From assembly GCA_963714795.1 (NCBI GenBank), contig CAVQPS010000009.1, positions 186,001 through 250,000 of the forward strand: DNA of 64,000 nucleotides, read 5' to 3'. This document shows positions 35,780 to 44,927 of the stretch, piece after piece; within the stretch, counting starts at the first letter, position 1, and every line of letters begins with the position of its first letter. Under the pieces are notes generated by a model, which saw only the letters and a list, made by a program, of their open reading frames with translations, ran no database searches and was not told the origin of the DNA. Both the position numbers and the translations under genes were made by a program. This stretch comes from DATIXJ01 sp963714795. GTDB taxonomy: Bacteria; Bacteroidota; Ignavibacteria; UBA10030; SZUA-254.

Positions 35780-36856
35780 ATGAAAAACAAAACATATCTA
35801 TTGTGTCTTACAGGCATTCTCGCTGTCGTATTGGCATCGTGCAGTGGAAATAAAAACGACGTTCAAAAATTTCCTGCCACGCCGATTACTGCCTATACGG
35901 TACGATCAGAAAAAGCATCCTTTTATATCACCTATCCCTCCACGGTAACCGCCCTCAATCAGGTTGAAATCCGTCCGGAAGTTTCCGGTTACCTCACTGA
36001 TATATTTTTTCAAGATGGACAGTCTGTAACCAAGGGAATGAAATTATATGGAATTGACCAGCAGCAATACAAAGCTGCTTATGATGTCGCAAAAGCAAAC
36101 CTCAATAAGGCCCAACAGGATTATGCGACCTATGAAGAACTCGCAAAAAGCGATGCTATTGCGAAGCAGGTACTGGATCATTCTTTCGCCGATCTGAAAG
36201 CTGCCGAAAGCAGTGTGAATGAATTAGAAACCAATCTGCGCAATTCAGTGATATATGCACCATTTAGCGGTACAATCGGAATTTCCCAGGTAAAATTGGG
36301 TTCTGCGGTAATTGCCGGACAAACGTTAATGAACACTCTTTCATCTGATAATCCGATAGCAGTTGATTTTACGGTTGACGAGAAACAAATAAAAGGTTTT
36401 AACGATCTCCTTCACAAACCGGCGAAGGCAAAAGACTCAACGTTTACCATTATTCTGCCTGATCAATCAGTGTACCCGTATCCGGGCCGTTTACTGTTAC
36501 TCGACCGCGCCGTTGATCCACAAACGGGTACAATAACAGTCAGATTGACATTCCCGAATGAAAAGAACGTACTGAGACCCGGGATGACGTGCAATGTGCG
36601 TGTGTTAAATAACAATACATCAAACAGCATCATCATTCCGTATGCGGCGGTTATTGTTCAGATGGGAGAATATTTTGTCTTTGTTATAAACGGGGATAAG
36701 GTTAGTCAGAAAAAAATCGAACTTGGCAGGACAATCAATAATGATATGGTCATCGTGGATGAAGGGCTTGCCCCGGGCGATCAAATTGCCGTCCAGGGTG
36801 TTCAGAAGCTACGGGAAAGTTCTCCCATTACCATAATTGCTGACGATAAAAAATAA
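35780..36856 (+). CDS. RND efflux periplasmic adaptor (MFP) lipoprotein
   Basis: The adaptor links the RND pump to the TolC-like channel. ATG 35780 is used because it begins a lipoprotein signal (LCLTGILAVVLASC, Cys then SGNK); 16 upstream residues lack signal character. The biotinyl-lipoyl-like hybrid region appears as VEIRPEVSGYLTDIFFQDGQ and VIYAPFSGTIGISQVKLGSA with a helical hairpin between (AYDVAKANLNKAQQDYATYE). The beta-barrel part is RLTFPNEKNVLRPGMTCNVR. The pump gene follows after 46 bp. Confidence 0.92.
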   Translation: MKNKTYLLCLTGILAVVLASCSGNKNDVQKFPATPITAYTVRSEKASFYITYPSTVTALNQVEIRPEVSGYLTDIFFQDGQSVTKGMKLYGIDQQQYKAAYDVAKANLNKAQQDYATYEELAKSDAIAKQVLDHSFADLKAAESSVNELETNLRNSVIYAPFSGTIGISQVKLGSAVIAGQTLMNTLSSDNPIAVDFTVDEKQIKGFNDLLHKPAKAKDSTFTIILPDQSVYPYPGRLLLLDRAVDPQTGTITVRLTFPNEKNVLRPGMTCNVRVLNNNTSNSIIIPYAAVIVQMGEYFVFVINGDKVSQKKIELGRTINNDMVIVDEGLAPGDQIAVQGVQKLRESSPITIIADDKK

Positions 36857-36902
36857 TCTGCTCAAACCGCAGAAGCTGAATTCTACTCAAACAGGATAAG
36901 AG

Positions 36903-39900
36903 ATGATTGCTGATACATTTATCAAACGACCGGTAACTGCCATAGTTATTTCGATCGTGACTATATTAGTCGGCGTTCTTGCCATATTGAACTTGCCCGT
37001 CAGTCAATATCCGGACATTACTCCTCCGACAGTACAAATATCCTCTGCGTTTACAGGAGCCGATGCAACAACGGTAGAACAAACGGTAACGACGCCGATA
37101 GAAACACAGGTGAACGGTACGCCCGGAATGGCGTACATGACAAGCAATAGCACCAGCAGCGGAACCTCGTCTATCAATGTTGTTCTCAATGTGGGCACCA
37201 ATCCTGATTTGGCAACACTTGATATTCAAAACAGAGTCGGCATCGCGACACCGCAATTACCGAATCTAGTGAAACAGCTTGGCATCACAACACGAAAAAG
37301 AACTGCCAGTATTTTAATGCTTGTGGCGATATTCTCCCCGAACGGAACGCATCGCATAAGTTTTCTGGATAACTTTACCAACATTTTTGTACGAGATGCA
37401 CTCTTGCGCGTCCCCGGTGTCGGCGATATTTTTACGCGCACATCCGATTTTAGTATGCGCATTTGGCTGCAGCCGGATAAGTTGGCTCAGCTCGGACTCA
37501 CTGCGACCGATGTTACCAACGCATTAACACAACAGAACTTACAAATTGCAGCCGGTACTATTGGGGCTCCTCCTCAAAGTGCGAATCAGACTTTTGAATA
37601 TACTGTTTTTACCAATAGCCGGTTAAGTTCAACAGAAGAATTTGGAAACATCATCGTTCGCACAAACCCCCTCGATCGGTCGGTGGTGTATTTGAAAAAT
37701 GTCGCACGGATTCAATTAGGGCGGGCAACGTATGCAAGCACCTCATACGTCGACGGCAGGCCATCATCATTTTTATTGATATATCAGGCACCCGGAAGTA
37801 ATGCCCTGGCGGTCGCAAAAGGTGTGTATGATCAGATGAACGCGTTAAAGAAATCTTTTCCCACCGATGTTGATTATAATGTTCCGTTCGAAGCGGTTTC
37901 GGTGGTTGACACTTCTATTAACGAAGTCGTCATTACGTTACTGGAAGCGTTGGGACTTGTCGTATTAGTCGTTTTCTTATTCCTTCAAAACTGGCGGGCC
38001 ACCGTCATTCCTATTTTGGCAATACCGGTTTCTATTATCGGAACATTTGCATTCTTTGTCCCGCTCGGTTTTACCATTAATACACTCACCATGTTCGGAT
38101 TTGTGCTTGCAATCGGAATCGTTGTCGACGATGCGATCATTGTTGTCGAGGCGGTACAGCATTATATCGATAATGAAAAACTAACACCGAAAGAAGCTAC
38201 AAAAAGAGCGATGAATGATATCTCGGGGCCCGTTGTGGCAATCGCTTTAATTTTAACGTCTGTTTTCATACCGGTCGGTTTTATACCCGGCATTGTCGGA
38301 AGACTGTATCAACAGTTTGCTATTACCATTGCTGTCTCTGTCCTGATTTCCGCTTTTGTGGCATTGTCATTGACTCCCGCTTTATGTTCTCTTATTCTCA
38401 AACCGACGAGTTCCGGTAAGAACGTAAAAGGACTCAATAAATTCTTTTTCAATTTTAATGAATGGTTTCAGAAAGCAACAGAGTCATATTCTTCCGGCGT
38501 CAAAAAATGCATTGCAATTGCTCCCTATTTTCTCATCATTCTCATCTGTGTATATGCAGGTACGGTAGGATTGTTTGCCCATAAACCGACAGGATTTATT
38601 CCGACGGAAGACGAAGGCAGATTATACGTCACATTTGAATTACCGGAAGCTTCTTCCACAACGAGATCCATCGAAGTGTTAAACGAACTGATGTCCATTC
38701 TCAAACAAACTCCCGGCATTGCACATTATGCCGGCATCAGCGGATTGAACGTCGTTACATTCGCTGCCAAATCCAACAGCGGAACTATTTTCACACAACT
38801 ACAGCACTGGGACGACCGCAAGAGCGACTCCGTTCAGTTAAACTCAATCATCGCGACACTCCAAAGAAAATTTTCTGCAATTAAAAACGCAAACATCGTG
38901 GTCATTTCACCACCGGCAATCCCCGGTTTGGGTGCGACGGGCGGGTTCACGTTCGAAATAGAGCAGCAGGAAAGCACTGATAACATTCAGCAGTTTGCCG
39001 ATGTTGTGCGTAATTTTGTTATTGCCGCCAACCAACGTCCGGAACTAAACCGTGTCTTTTCATTTTTTACAGCAAACACTCCCGGCTACAATGTAGATGT
39101 TGACAGAGAAAAATGCGCTAAAATGGGTGTGAATATTGCAGATGTTTTCAATACCATTCAAACATTACTCGGAAGCAACTATGTTAATGATTTTACAATA
39201 TACGGACGCGATTTTCATGTTGTCGCTCAAGCTGATTCCAGTTATCGGGCAACTATCCACGACCTTGGTAAATACTACGTTAAAAATTTCTCCGGTGGAA
39301 TGGTTCCGTTAAGCACACTCATTAAATACAGCGTTACGGAAAGCGCTCCGTTGATTACACATTATAATATGTTCCGTTCGGCAGAAGTGGACGGCAATTC
39401 ATCTGCAGGATACAGCAGCGGTCAGGCAATAGCCGCGTTAAGAGAAGTTGCTGATAAAGTACTGCCGGGCGGATATGGTTATACCTTTTCAGGGCTAAGC
39501 CGTGAGGAAATAAATGCCGGAAACAGCACGTTTGCGATTTTTGCACTCTCACTTGTTTTTGTATTCCTCTTTCTTTCTGCGCTCTATGAAAGCTGGTCGG
39601 TACCCTTTTCTGTTCTTTTCGCCATCCCCATCGGCGCGTTCGGAGCAATCATTGCACTGACTTTTTTACCACATCTCAGCGACAACGTTTATGCACAAAT
39701 CGGTCTGGTTGCGTTGATAGGTTTGGCAGCCAAGAATGCTATATTAATTGTTGAATATGCAAAAGTACGCGTCGATAATGGCATGCCGTTACTGACAGCC
39801 GTCATCGCCTCTGTTCGACTTCGTTTGCGTCCGATCCTCATGACATCCCTGGCATTTATTTTGGGTGTTTCTCCTTTAGCCTTTGCAACGGGTGCAGGCG

Positions 39901-40079
39901 CCCAGGCACGACAAACAATCGGCTGGACGGTCATAGGCGGTATGCTTGCTGCAACAATGCTCGCGATATTTATTGTACCGGTTTTATTCGTAACAATTAC
40001 CAAAATTGCATACGGAAAAAAGAAATTAGAGGAAATGGAAGCCGGAGGAATACAGGAAGACAAGGTTTTACTTGAGTAG
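36903..40079 (+). CDS. RND multidrug efflux permease (HAE1/AcrB family)
   Basis: A 1,058-residue proton-driven pump. FIKRPVTAIVISIVTILVGV starts TM1 and NLPVSQYPDITPPTVQISS the porter domain. The paired aspartates of TM4 are in GIVVDDAIIVVEAVQHY. The second half shows GLAAKNAILIVEYAKV and RLRPILMTSLAFILGVSPLA, both HAE1 signatures. Hydrophobic/amphiphilic drug, dye or bile-type substrates are typical. The full set (channel, adaptor, pump) is present and looks functional, with no regulator gene adjacent. Confidence 0.94.
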   Translation: MIADTFIKRPVTAIVISIVTILVGVLAILNLPVSQYPDITPPTVQISSAFTGADATTVEQTVTTPIETQVNGTPGMAYMTSNSTSSGTSSINVVLNVGTNPDLATLDIQNRVGIATPQLPNLVKQLGITTRKRTASILMLVAIFSPNGTHRISFLDNFTNIFVRDALLRVPGVGDIFTRTSDFSMRIWLQPDKLAQLGLTATDVTNALTQQNLQIAAGTIGAPPQSANQTFEYTVFTNSRLSSTEEFGNIIVRTNPLDRSVVYLKNVARIQLGRATYASTSYVDGRPSSFLLIYQAPGSNALAVAKGVYDQMNALKKSFPTDVDYNVPFEAVSVVDTSINEVVITLLEALGLVVLVVFLFLQNWRATVIPILAIPVSIIGTFAFFVPLGFTINTLTMFGFVLAIGIVVDDAIIVVEAVQHYIDNEKLTPKEATKRAMNDISGPVVAIALILTSVFIPVGFIPGIVGRLYQQFAITIAVSVLISAFVALSLTPALCSLILKPTSSGKNVKGLNKFFFNFNEWFQKATESYSSGVKKCIAIAPYFLIILICVYAGTVGLFAHKPTGFIPTEDEGRLYVTFELPEASSTTRSIEVLNELMSILKQTPGIAHYAGISGLNVVTFAAKSNSGTIFTQLQHWDDRKSDSVQLNSIIATLQRKFSAIKNANIVVISPPAIPGLGATGGFTFEIEQQESTDNIQQFADVVRNFVIAANQRPELNRVFSFFTANTPGYNVDVDREKCAKMGVNIADVFNTIQTLLGSNYVNDFTIYGRDFHVVAQADSSYRATIHDLGKYYVKNFSGGMVPLSTLIKYSVTESAPLITHYNMFRSAEVDGNSSAGYSSGQAIAALREVADKVLPGGYGYTFSGLSREEINAGNSTFAIFALSLVFVFLFLSALYESWSVPFSVLFAIPIGAFGAIIALTFLPHLSDNVYAQIGLVALIGLAAKNAILIVEYAKVRVDNGMPLLTAVIASVRLRLRPILMTSLAFILGVSPLAFATGAGAQARQTIGWTVIGGMLAATMLAIFIVPVLFVTITKIAYGKKKLEEMEAGGIQEDKVLLE

Positions 40080-40281
40080 TCCTTTTTCGTTAATATCTTT
40101 GTACAATAAAACACAAAATTTCATACTATCAATTTTCGCAGCACAACTAAGCGCGGGACAAAGAATTGATTGCGGATGTATGGAAGTCAAAGATATTCGT
40201 CTACGAAATGGACACACCTAAACGACAGGTTCCCAAATGGGACAACAGCACTATCCTCACAATCTGTGCAATTGTCCAAGA

Positions 40282-40932
40282 TTATTTCTTCGGGTAGCCC
40301 ACCGACTGAGCCAAGACAATTTTTTGATCGGCTCGAAGCTTCATCGCTTTCGAGAGCGCTGCTCTGTCAATTGAGCCGCGAACAACTGCTGCAAGCCCCT
40401 CTGAAGCGCAACTGAGATAGACATTTTGCGCTATGAACCCGCAGTCTGCGCCGATGTAAAGATCCCGATCCTCCTGTGATGCCCGTTTGGTTTTCGACAG
40501 ATCAGCGACATAAACCAAGTTCATAAAAGCGTCCTTTACGAAGGATTGCGTCCCCGTTGTACTGCGAACGTCCTGATGAAGAACAGGTTTCAGGGAGTTC
40601 GAGCTCACGTCATAGACGTATGTGCCTTCTTCCATCGCGACGTAGATATCGACCTCCTGCCAGTTCATGGCCGAGGGCGCCGTGCGATGGCCGTCGGGGC
40701 GGTTGATGCCGAATGCCGCCCACAGCAAATTGGAGAGAGTTTGTCGGGAAAGTTTCTCGGTCCCAAACTCTCGCGTGGACTTCCGGAGCTTGAGTGCCTG
40801 CATGAGCGGTTTCCCTCCGGTAGTATCAGGCCGAGGCAGATTAATCGGCTGAAGATCCTGAGCAATTGCCGCAGTCGAAAACAGCACCACTACTGCCACA
40901 ATGGTCATGCCAAAGCTAACGATTCTCTTCAT
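40282..40932 (-). CDS. Exported nitroreductase-family (SagB/ThcOx-like) protein
   Basis: A 216-residue FMN-type nitroreductase with signal peptide (VSFGMTIVAVVVLFSTAAIA), unusual for a flavoprotein family that normally is cytoplasmic. Conserved features are LRKSTREFGTEKLSRQTLSN, LLWAAFGINRPDGHRTAPSA, IGADCGFIAQNVYLSCASEG and the C-terminal ALSKAMKLRADQKIVLAQSV. AAAGGAG precedes the ATG. Substrate is unknown; SagB-type relatives oxidise peptide heterocycles but no cognate peptide genes are nearby. Stands alone between the pump operon and a lipoprotein gene. Confidence 0.8.
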   Translation of the reverse strand: MKRIVSFGMTIVAVVVLFSTAAIAQDLQPINLPRPDTTGGKPLMQALKLRKSTREFGTEKLSRQTLSNLLWAAFGINRPDGHRTAPSAMNWQEVDIYVAMEEGTYVYDVSSNSLKPVLHQDVRSTTGTQSFVKDAFMNLVYVADLSKTKRASQEDRDLYIGADCGFIAQNVYLSCASEGLAAVVRGSIDRAALSKAMKLRADQKIVLAQSVGYPKK

Positions 40933-41184
40933 CAGAGTTCTCCTTTTTACTCATAGTTATGTCTATTGCCAAATGTCTCTTTGATCAGATTCCTTTTTAA
41001 AAAAATATCTCACTGTAACAATCCGAAACTTGTTGTATTCGGCCGGCGGCCCGAACTGCTTCCGGAGAAAAATAAATTACCAGTCGCCGAATATCTCATG
41101 CACCGCTCTTTACATCATTGAAAATTTACCTGACGTATTCCGCATGCAAATTTTTTTTACAGGTATAATTTTGGTTTAGGCAAA

Positions 41185-41799
41185 TCAGTATTGATTCTTG
41201 AAAACATTTCCCACAACGGACAAACATTCAATCGTGCTATCTTGTGCATTCTTACTTTCATACGTACCGACAAAATAGCCGGCACACGTAATGGTTTCCC
41301 CTGAATGTACGCCTCTGACTTCTCCGTTGTATGTAAAGTCCACCGAAATGGTTCCAAGCGGGAAATTAACATTGCCAACCACCATGAATAATTCCGTCCA
41401 TCCCCCGGAAGGAATTTTGGTTTGCGAAGCCTCCACAATATTATACACAGACCCCGTAAGTTTTATGAGTTGTCCCATCATAGCATGAGGATTCTTCATA
41501 AGCTTCGATGGTAAAACGGCTGAAGAATTTTTCCAAGCCTCGGAAGGCGACAACGATTCAAGCCGTTGGGCCGCAACTGCTACATTTCCATTCGATGCAA
41601 TCGATGTGTCGACGCTGTTGAAATCCAGTAACTGTTCACTTTGTTGGTTATCGGTGGATTGTTCCGGTTGGTCTTGCGTTGTAAGTTGTTGTTGCTCTTG
41701 TTGTGTCTGAGTGACTTTGCCATTCTGCTGATTACAACCATACAAACCAGCAACCCATATCGAACCCAACAGCAACGAATATGATACTATCTTAGCCAT
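41185..41799 (-). CDS. Hypothetical lipoprotein with Q-rich linker and OB-like domain
   Basis: Starting at ATG 41799, the protein (204 residues) has a lipoprotein signal with GSIWVAGLYGC as lipobox, then a Gln-rich linker (NGKVTQTQQEQQQLTTQDQP) and a C-terminal beta domain: MMGQLIKLTGSVYNIVEASQ, NFPLGTISVDFTYNGEVRGV, SGETITCAGYFVGTYES. The pattern suggests an OB-fold similar in layout to the protein at 31354. A longer frame to 41907 adds 36 unlikely residues. Function unknown. Confidence 0.6.
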   Translation of the reverse strand: MAKIVSYSLLLGSIWVAGLYGCNQQNGKVTQTQQEQQQLTTQDQPEQSTDNQQSEQLLDFNSVDTSIASNGNVAVAAQRLESLSPSEAWKNSSAVLPSKLMKNPHAMMGQLIKLTGSVYNIVEASQTKIPSGGWTELFMVVGNVNFPLGTISVDFTYNGEVRGVHSGETITCAGYFVGTYESKNAQDSTIECLSVVGNVFKNQY

Positions 41800-41892
41800 T
41801 ATAATTTCAAATGAAAAACATGAGCCAAAGGAATCGTTGACCAGCCACTGAAATACTCCCCATGATAAGCAAATTTTCAACCACAAGGAAGA

Positions 41893-41927
41893 ATAAACCC
41901 CAACCATTTCTGGTCAGGGTCATTCGT
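41893..41927 (-). terminator. Terminator of the korA-korB unit
   Basis: On the minus strand CCCTGACC pairs with GGTTGGGG, then TTTATTC; about 85 nt past the korB-type stop. Very close in sequence to the terminator at 21481. Confidence 0.6.
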
Positions 41928-42008
41928 AATCCGGTATTTCATGATTGAATATTTTGGGTCGGGCTCGATTCCAATATTTGCAACAATCCCACAATTCCCG
42001 GCGTTGAA

Positions 42009-43355
42009 TCACTTTTGCAACAAATCAATGAAGCTTTTCGGAAAGAATTCTTTTCCCGTTCCATCTTTTTCTGAAAGCAATTCCGAGAACCCCGCCGAAG
42101 AAAACGGTTTCTTCATCTCAAGATAGGCGAAGATACCTGCTGCGGCGGCTTTCGGGCCGCCACACATTGAACGCAACGGAAGCCGGATTACCTCTGCCTC
42201 ATTGTGTGGAATGGTTAATTCAGCGTCCGCGATGACGACGGTTGATGACGAAAGCTGGTGAAACGTCCCTTTCGCAACAAGTTCCCGAAGGCCTTCATTC
42301 GAAACAACAATGACCGCGTCCGGCCGGTCGATGCCGGTATAATCAATTTCATCAGGGCTGATGCAGAGTTCCGACAATGAAAAGCCTGTTCCTTGCGTGA
42401 CGGGATTGTCGTTCTTCTGCGTGCAGTATAGTCCGGATTGCACGGCTGCCTGACATAAAAAACCGGCAGACGATTGAATCCGTTCGCCTGCACTTCCCGC
42501 AACCACGACACCGACCTGTTTTTGCAACCGATGATCCGATTTCTTCTGCAAAAAACCCTTGTCGTTAACCGGAGCGATGTTTTCGTGACGCGGGAATTTC
42601 CCGCGGTAGACTGAACCGAACTCTATTCGTTCACGCTCATCCTTCAAGATTCCTGTCCGCTGTCCGTGCGACTCCACGATCTTCTGCAACTGATTGCCGG
42701 AAAGCTGATTCCGTTTCGCGCCGTATTCCGTACACAACTCCACAATCTCCACCAAAGCAAATCCCGGGTACCGGATGGCATCTGCAATGGTATCGGCAAG
42801 ATCTTTATCCGTTGCAAGTTTTCGAGCAACAAATTTGGCATGAGCATCCATCACCACGTTGCAGATATCGAGCGGCGGAACGACATTTCCTTTCGGCGTC
42901 GTTGCGGTAATAAAGTCGAGAGGAGAAAAGGCGGAATTCTGCCCGCCCGTCATGCCGAACAGAAAATTATTACAGAGCAGAACCGTCACATCGACGTTGA
43001 GCAATGCAGCATTGACCAGGTGAAGTAAACCGATCATTGCCCCGCCGTCGCCGATGAGAACAATTGTTTTGAGTTTTGAATCGACAAGAACTGCATCAGC
43101 CAATTCAATACCCGTTGCAAAAGCCGTCGACCGTCCGTGCGTCGTGTGAACGGTATGCGGCAAGGGAAACAGTGCATCGACTAATCCGATACAACCGATA
43201 TCGCTGACAAGGCAAACATCATGCGGATCAAGTTGTAACCGCACGAGGGCATTATTCAAATCACGGAGGACATGACTATGGCCGCAGCCTTTACAGAACG
43301 GCATCGTGCACGGTTCTGTCATAAACGTCGGAACATCTATTTCGTTTTCATTCAT
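42009..43355 (-). CDS. 2-oxoacid:ferredoxin oxidoreductase, fused beta-gamma subunit
   Basis: The first 250 residues are the TPP-binding beta subunit: EPCTMPFCKGCGHSHVLRDL (three Cys for a cluster or thiamine site), CLVSDIGCIGLVDAL, IGDGGAMIGLLHLVNAALLN and LLCNNFLFGMTGGQNSAFSP. After a linker the last 180 residues form a gamma domain (VGVVVAGSAGERIQSSAGFL, GTGFSLSELCISPDEIDYTG, VIVVSNEGLRELVAKGTFHQ). In most enzymes gamma is separate or fused to alpha; here it is fused to beta. The gene overlaps its alpha partner by 4 bp (ATGA). No ferredoxin-like delta subunit is adjacent. Probable branched-chain or other 2-oxoacid substrate; not determinable. Confidence 0.85.
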   Translation of the reverse strand: MNENEIDVPTFMTEPCTMPFCKGCGHSHVLRDLNNALVRLQLDPHDVCLVSDIGCIGLVDALFPLPHTVHTTHGRSTAFATGIELADAVLVDSKLKTIVLIGDGGAMIGLLHLVNAALLNVDVTVLLCNNFLFGMTGGQNSAFSPLDFITATTPKGNVVPPLDICNVVMDAHAKFVARKLATDKDLADTIADAIRYPGFALVEIVELCTEYGAKRNQLSGNQLQKIVESHGQRTGILKDERERIEFGSVYRGKFPRHENIAPVNDKGFLQKKSDHRLQKQVGVVVAGSAGERIQSSAGFLCQAAVQSGLYCTQKNDNPVTQGTGFSLSELCISPDEIDYTGIDRPDAVIVVSNEGLRELVAKGTFHQLSSSTVVIADAELTIPHNEAEVIRLPLRSMCGGPKAAAAGIFAYLEMKKPFSSAGFSELLSEKDGTGKEFFPKSFIDLLQK

Positions 43356-44497
43356 ACGATTCTATCGATAATTTCTTGTGGTGTAATCATTGAACCGATT
43401 TTGTTGATCCCGATTACTTCTTTCGCTGCAAAAAGGTGTTGTATCAACCGGCGATATTGCCCGTGCATATTCTCTTCCGGGATAACAATCCGCGGGATAC
43501 CTTCACATGCTTTGAGGATTTCTTCTTCCGGAACAGGAAACAGGGTTTTGACATTCATCGATGAAACCCTTTTACCGTTGGAGCGGGCTGATTTCACGGC
43601 CTCCTTCATTGTTCTCGCAGTAACACCGTAGCTGATGACCAGCGTCGATGCATCGGCCTGACGATCGACGGCAACCGTCGTGATCTCCTGTGCGCGTGCA
43701 TGAATTTTTTCTTCAAGATGATAGAGTACATCGAGCGTTTCCGAATCGTTCTTCTTCAATGCTCCTGATTTATTGTGTGCAGAACCTGTCGCGGTGACTT
43801 TCACGGAACTGCCGACGGCAGCAAACACCGGAACATCACTCCTGTTTCCAAATTCATACGTTCTTCGACCGGCGGTATTGTTTCCGTTACGATTATCCAC
43901 TGTTGTTCGATTAACAATGCGCGGGCTTCTCAGTTGGGTGTAATCGACGCTCTCGGTTGTCATTCCGACTTCTTTATCAAGCAAAAGAACAACGGGAGTA
44001 CGCAACGTTTCAGCGCAATTAAAAGATTGGATAGTTAACTCAAAACACTCACGCGGTGTGCTGGGGCAGAAGATCGGAATAGTATATCCTCCGCTGGTAC
44101 AGAATTCAGCGAGAAGGAGATCTCCCTGTGCACCCTGTGTTGCCCCTCCCGTGCTCGGTCCCAATCGTTGGACAAGCGCTATCACAACCGGAGTTTCTGT
44201 CATCAAAGCATATTGAACCGTTTCAATCATCAGCGCCCATCCCGGACCGGATGTCGCGGTCATTGCCTTGAAACCGCGCAGAGAAGCCCCGACACAATAT
44301 GCCAGTGCCGATATTTCATCGGGCGAGCTCACAGCAAGATCACCTTGTTGCTGAAGAAACTCGATCATGCTTTTATAAATTCCCGAGGCGGGAGTAATCG
44401 GATAGCCGGCAAAAAAACGACAACCGGCGGCAATGGCTCCCTCCGCTACCATTTGATTCCCGGAACGTAATTTTATCTTTGTATCCTTCATTGGCAT
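43352..44497 (-). CDS. 2-oxoacid:ferredoxin oxidoreductase, alpha subunit
   Basis: The alpha (pyrimidine-binding) subunit: GNQMVAEGAIAAGCRFFAGY, PITPASGIYKSMIEFLQQ, TATSGPGWALMIETVQYALM, RLGPSTGGATQGAQGDLLLA, and a C-terminal VSSMNVKTLFPVPEEEILKA. It lacks the N-terminal gamma domain found in many KorA proteins, which is fused to the partner instead. Start choices lie at 44497 (MPMK) or 44491 (MKDT); an upstream TTG at 44518 is less likely. The enzyme oxidises 2-oxoacids with CoA to acyl-CoA, CO2 and reduced ferredoxin. A palindrome at 44588 may control it. Confidence 0.85.
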   Translation of the reverse strand: MPMKDTKIKLRSGNQMVAEGAIAAGCRFFAGYPITPASGIYKSMIEFLQQQGDLAVSSPDEISALAYCVGASLRGFKAMTATSGPGWALMIETVQYALMTETPVVIALVQRLGPSTGGATQGAQGDLLLAEFCTSGGYTIPIFCPSTPRECFELTIQSFNCAETLRTPVVLLLDKEVGMTTESVDYTQLRSPRIVNRTTVDNRNGNNTAGRRTYEFGNRSDVPVFAAVGSSVKVTATGSAHNKSGALKKNDSETLDVLYHLEEKIHARAQEITTVAVDRQADASTLVISYGVTARTMKEAVKSARSNGKRVSSMNVKTLFPVPEEEILKACEGIPRIVIPEENMHGQYRRLIQHLFAAKEVIGINKIGSMITPQEIIDRIV

Positions 44498-44587
44498 TAC
44501 CGTAGATAGTGTTTTCAATTCTTACATCAGTACATCCGGAACAAATCCTGTACCAATCAATCTGAAATTATTGTTTGCCAAAACGAC

Positions 44588-44604
44588 AATAAACGGCGTT
44601 TATT
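44588..44604. promoter_or_regulatory. Perfect palindrome upstream of the oxidoreductase operon
   Basis: AATAAACG-G-CGTTTATT is an exact 8-1-8 palindrome about 90 nt before the alpha-subunit start, a plausible operator for a dimeric repressor. The 430-bp gap 44498-44927 otherwise contains the terminator at 44813 and no gene. Confidence 0.4.
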
Positions 44605-44812
44605 CTCTACCATGGCCATCCGGTCATATCATCATTTATGCAAAACTTTAAATTCATTTATATAAAATGATAGGAAATCCAAGGAAAGAACAAGGCAGGT
44701 AAGACCGTCTGATATGGTAGAGTAAGAATTTTTGATGAGAAATTCAATAATCTTAAAGATTTAACATGACGGTGCTTGCCCCCACAAGTTTTACAGTGGG
44801 AACCATCCTTCA

Positions 44813-44848
44813 GAAAAAAACCTCAACCGATTTAAACTGATTGAGATT
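44813..44848 (-). terminator. Terminator of the tripartite fusion gene
   Basis: On the minus strand CTCAATC pairs with GGTTGAG, followed by a run of T's, about 80 nt past the stop. The sequence resembles the terminator part of the tRNA-end repeat. Confidence 0.65.
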
Positions 44849-44927
44849 TTATATTTCTACTTGGCTGACTTTTTACGTCCGGCAACGGTGTAGGGGCGAC
44901 AAGATAGGTTTAAAATCGAGTGTTCGC

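Noticed and set aside
40282..40932. SagB-type gene considered as part of a peptide-heterocycle (TOMM) cluster
   Set aside because: No cyclodehydratase, precursor peptide or export genes lie nearby, and the protein has a signal peptide.
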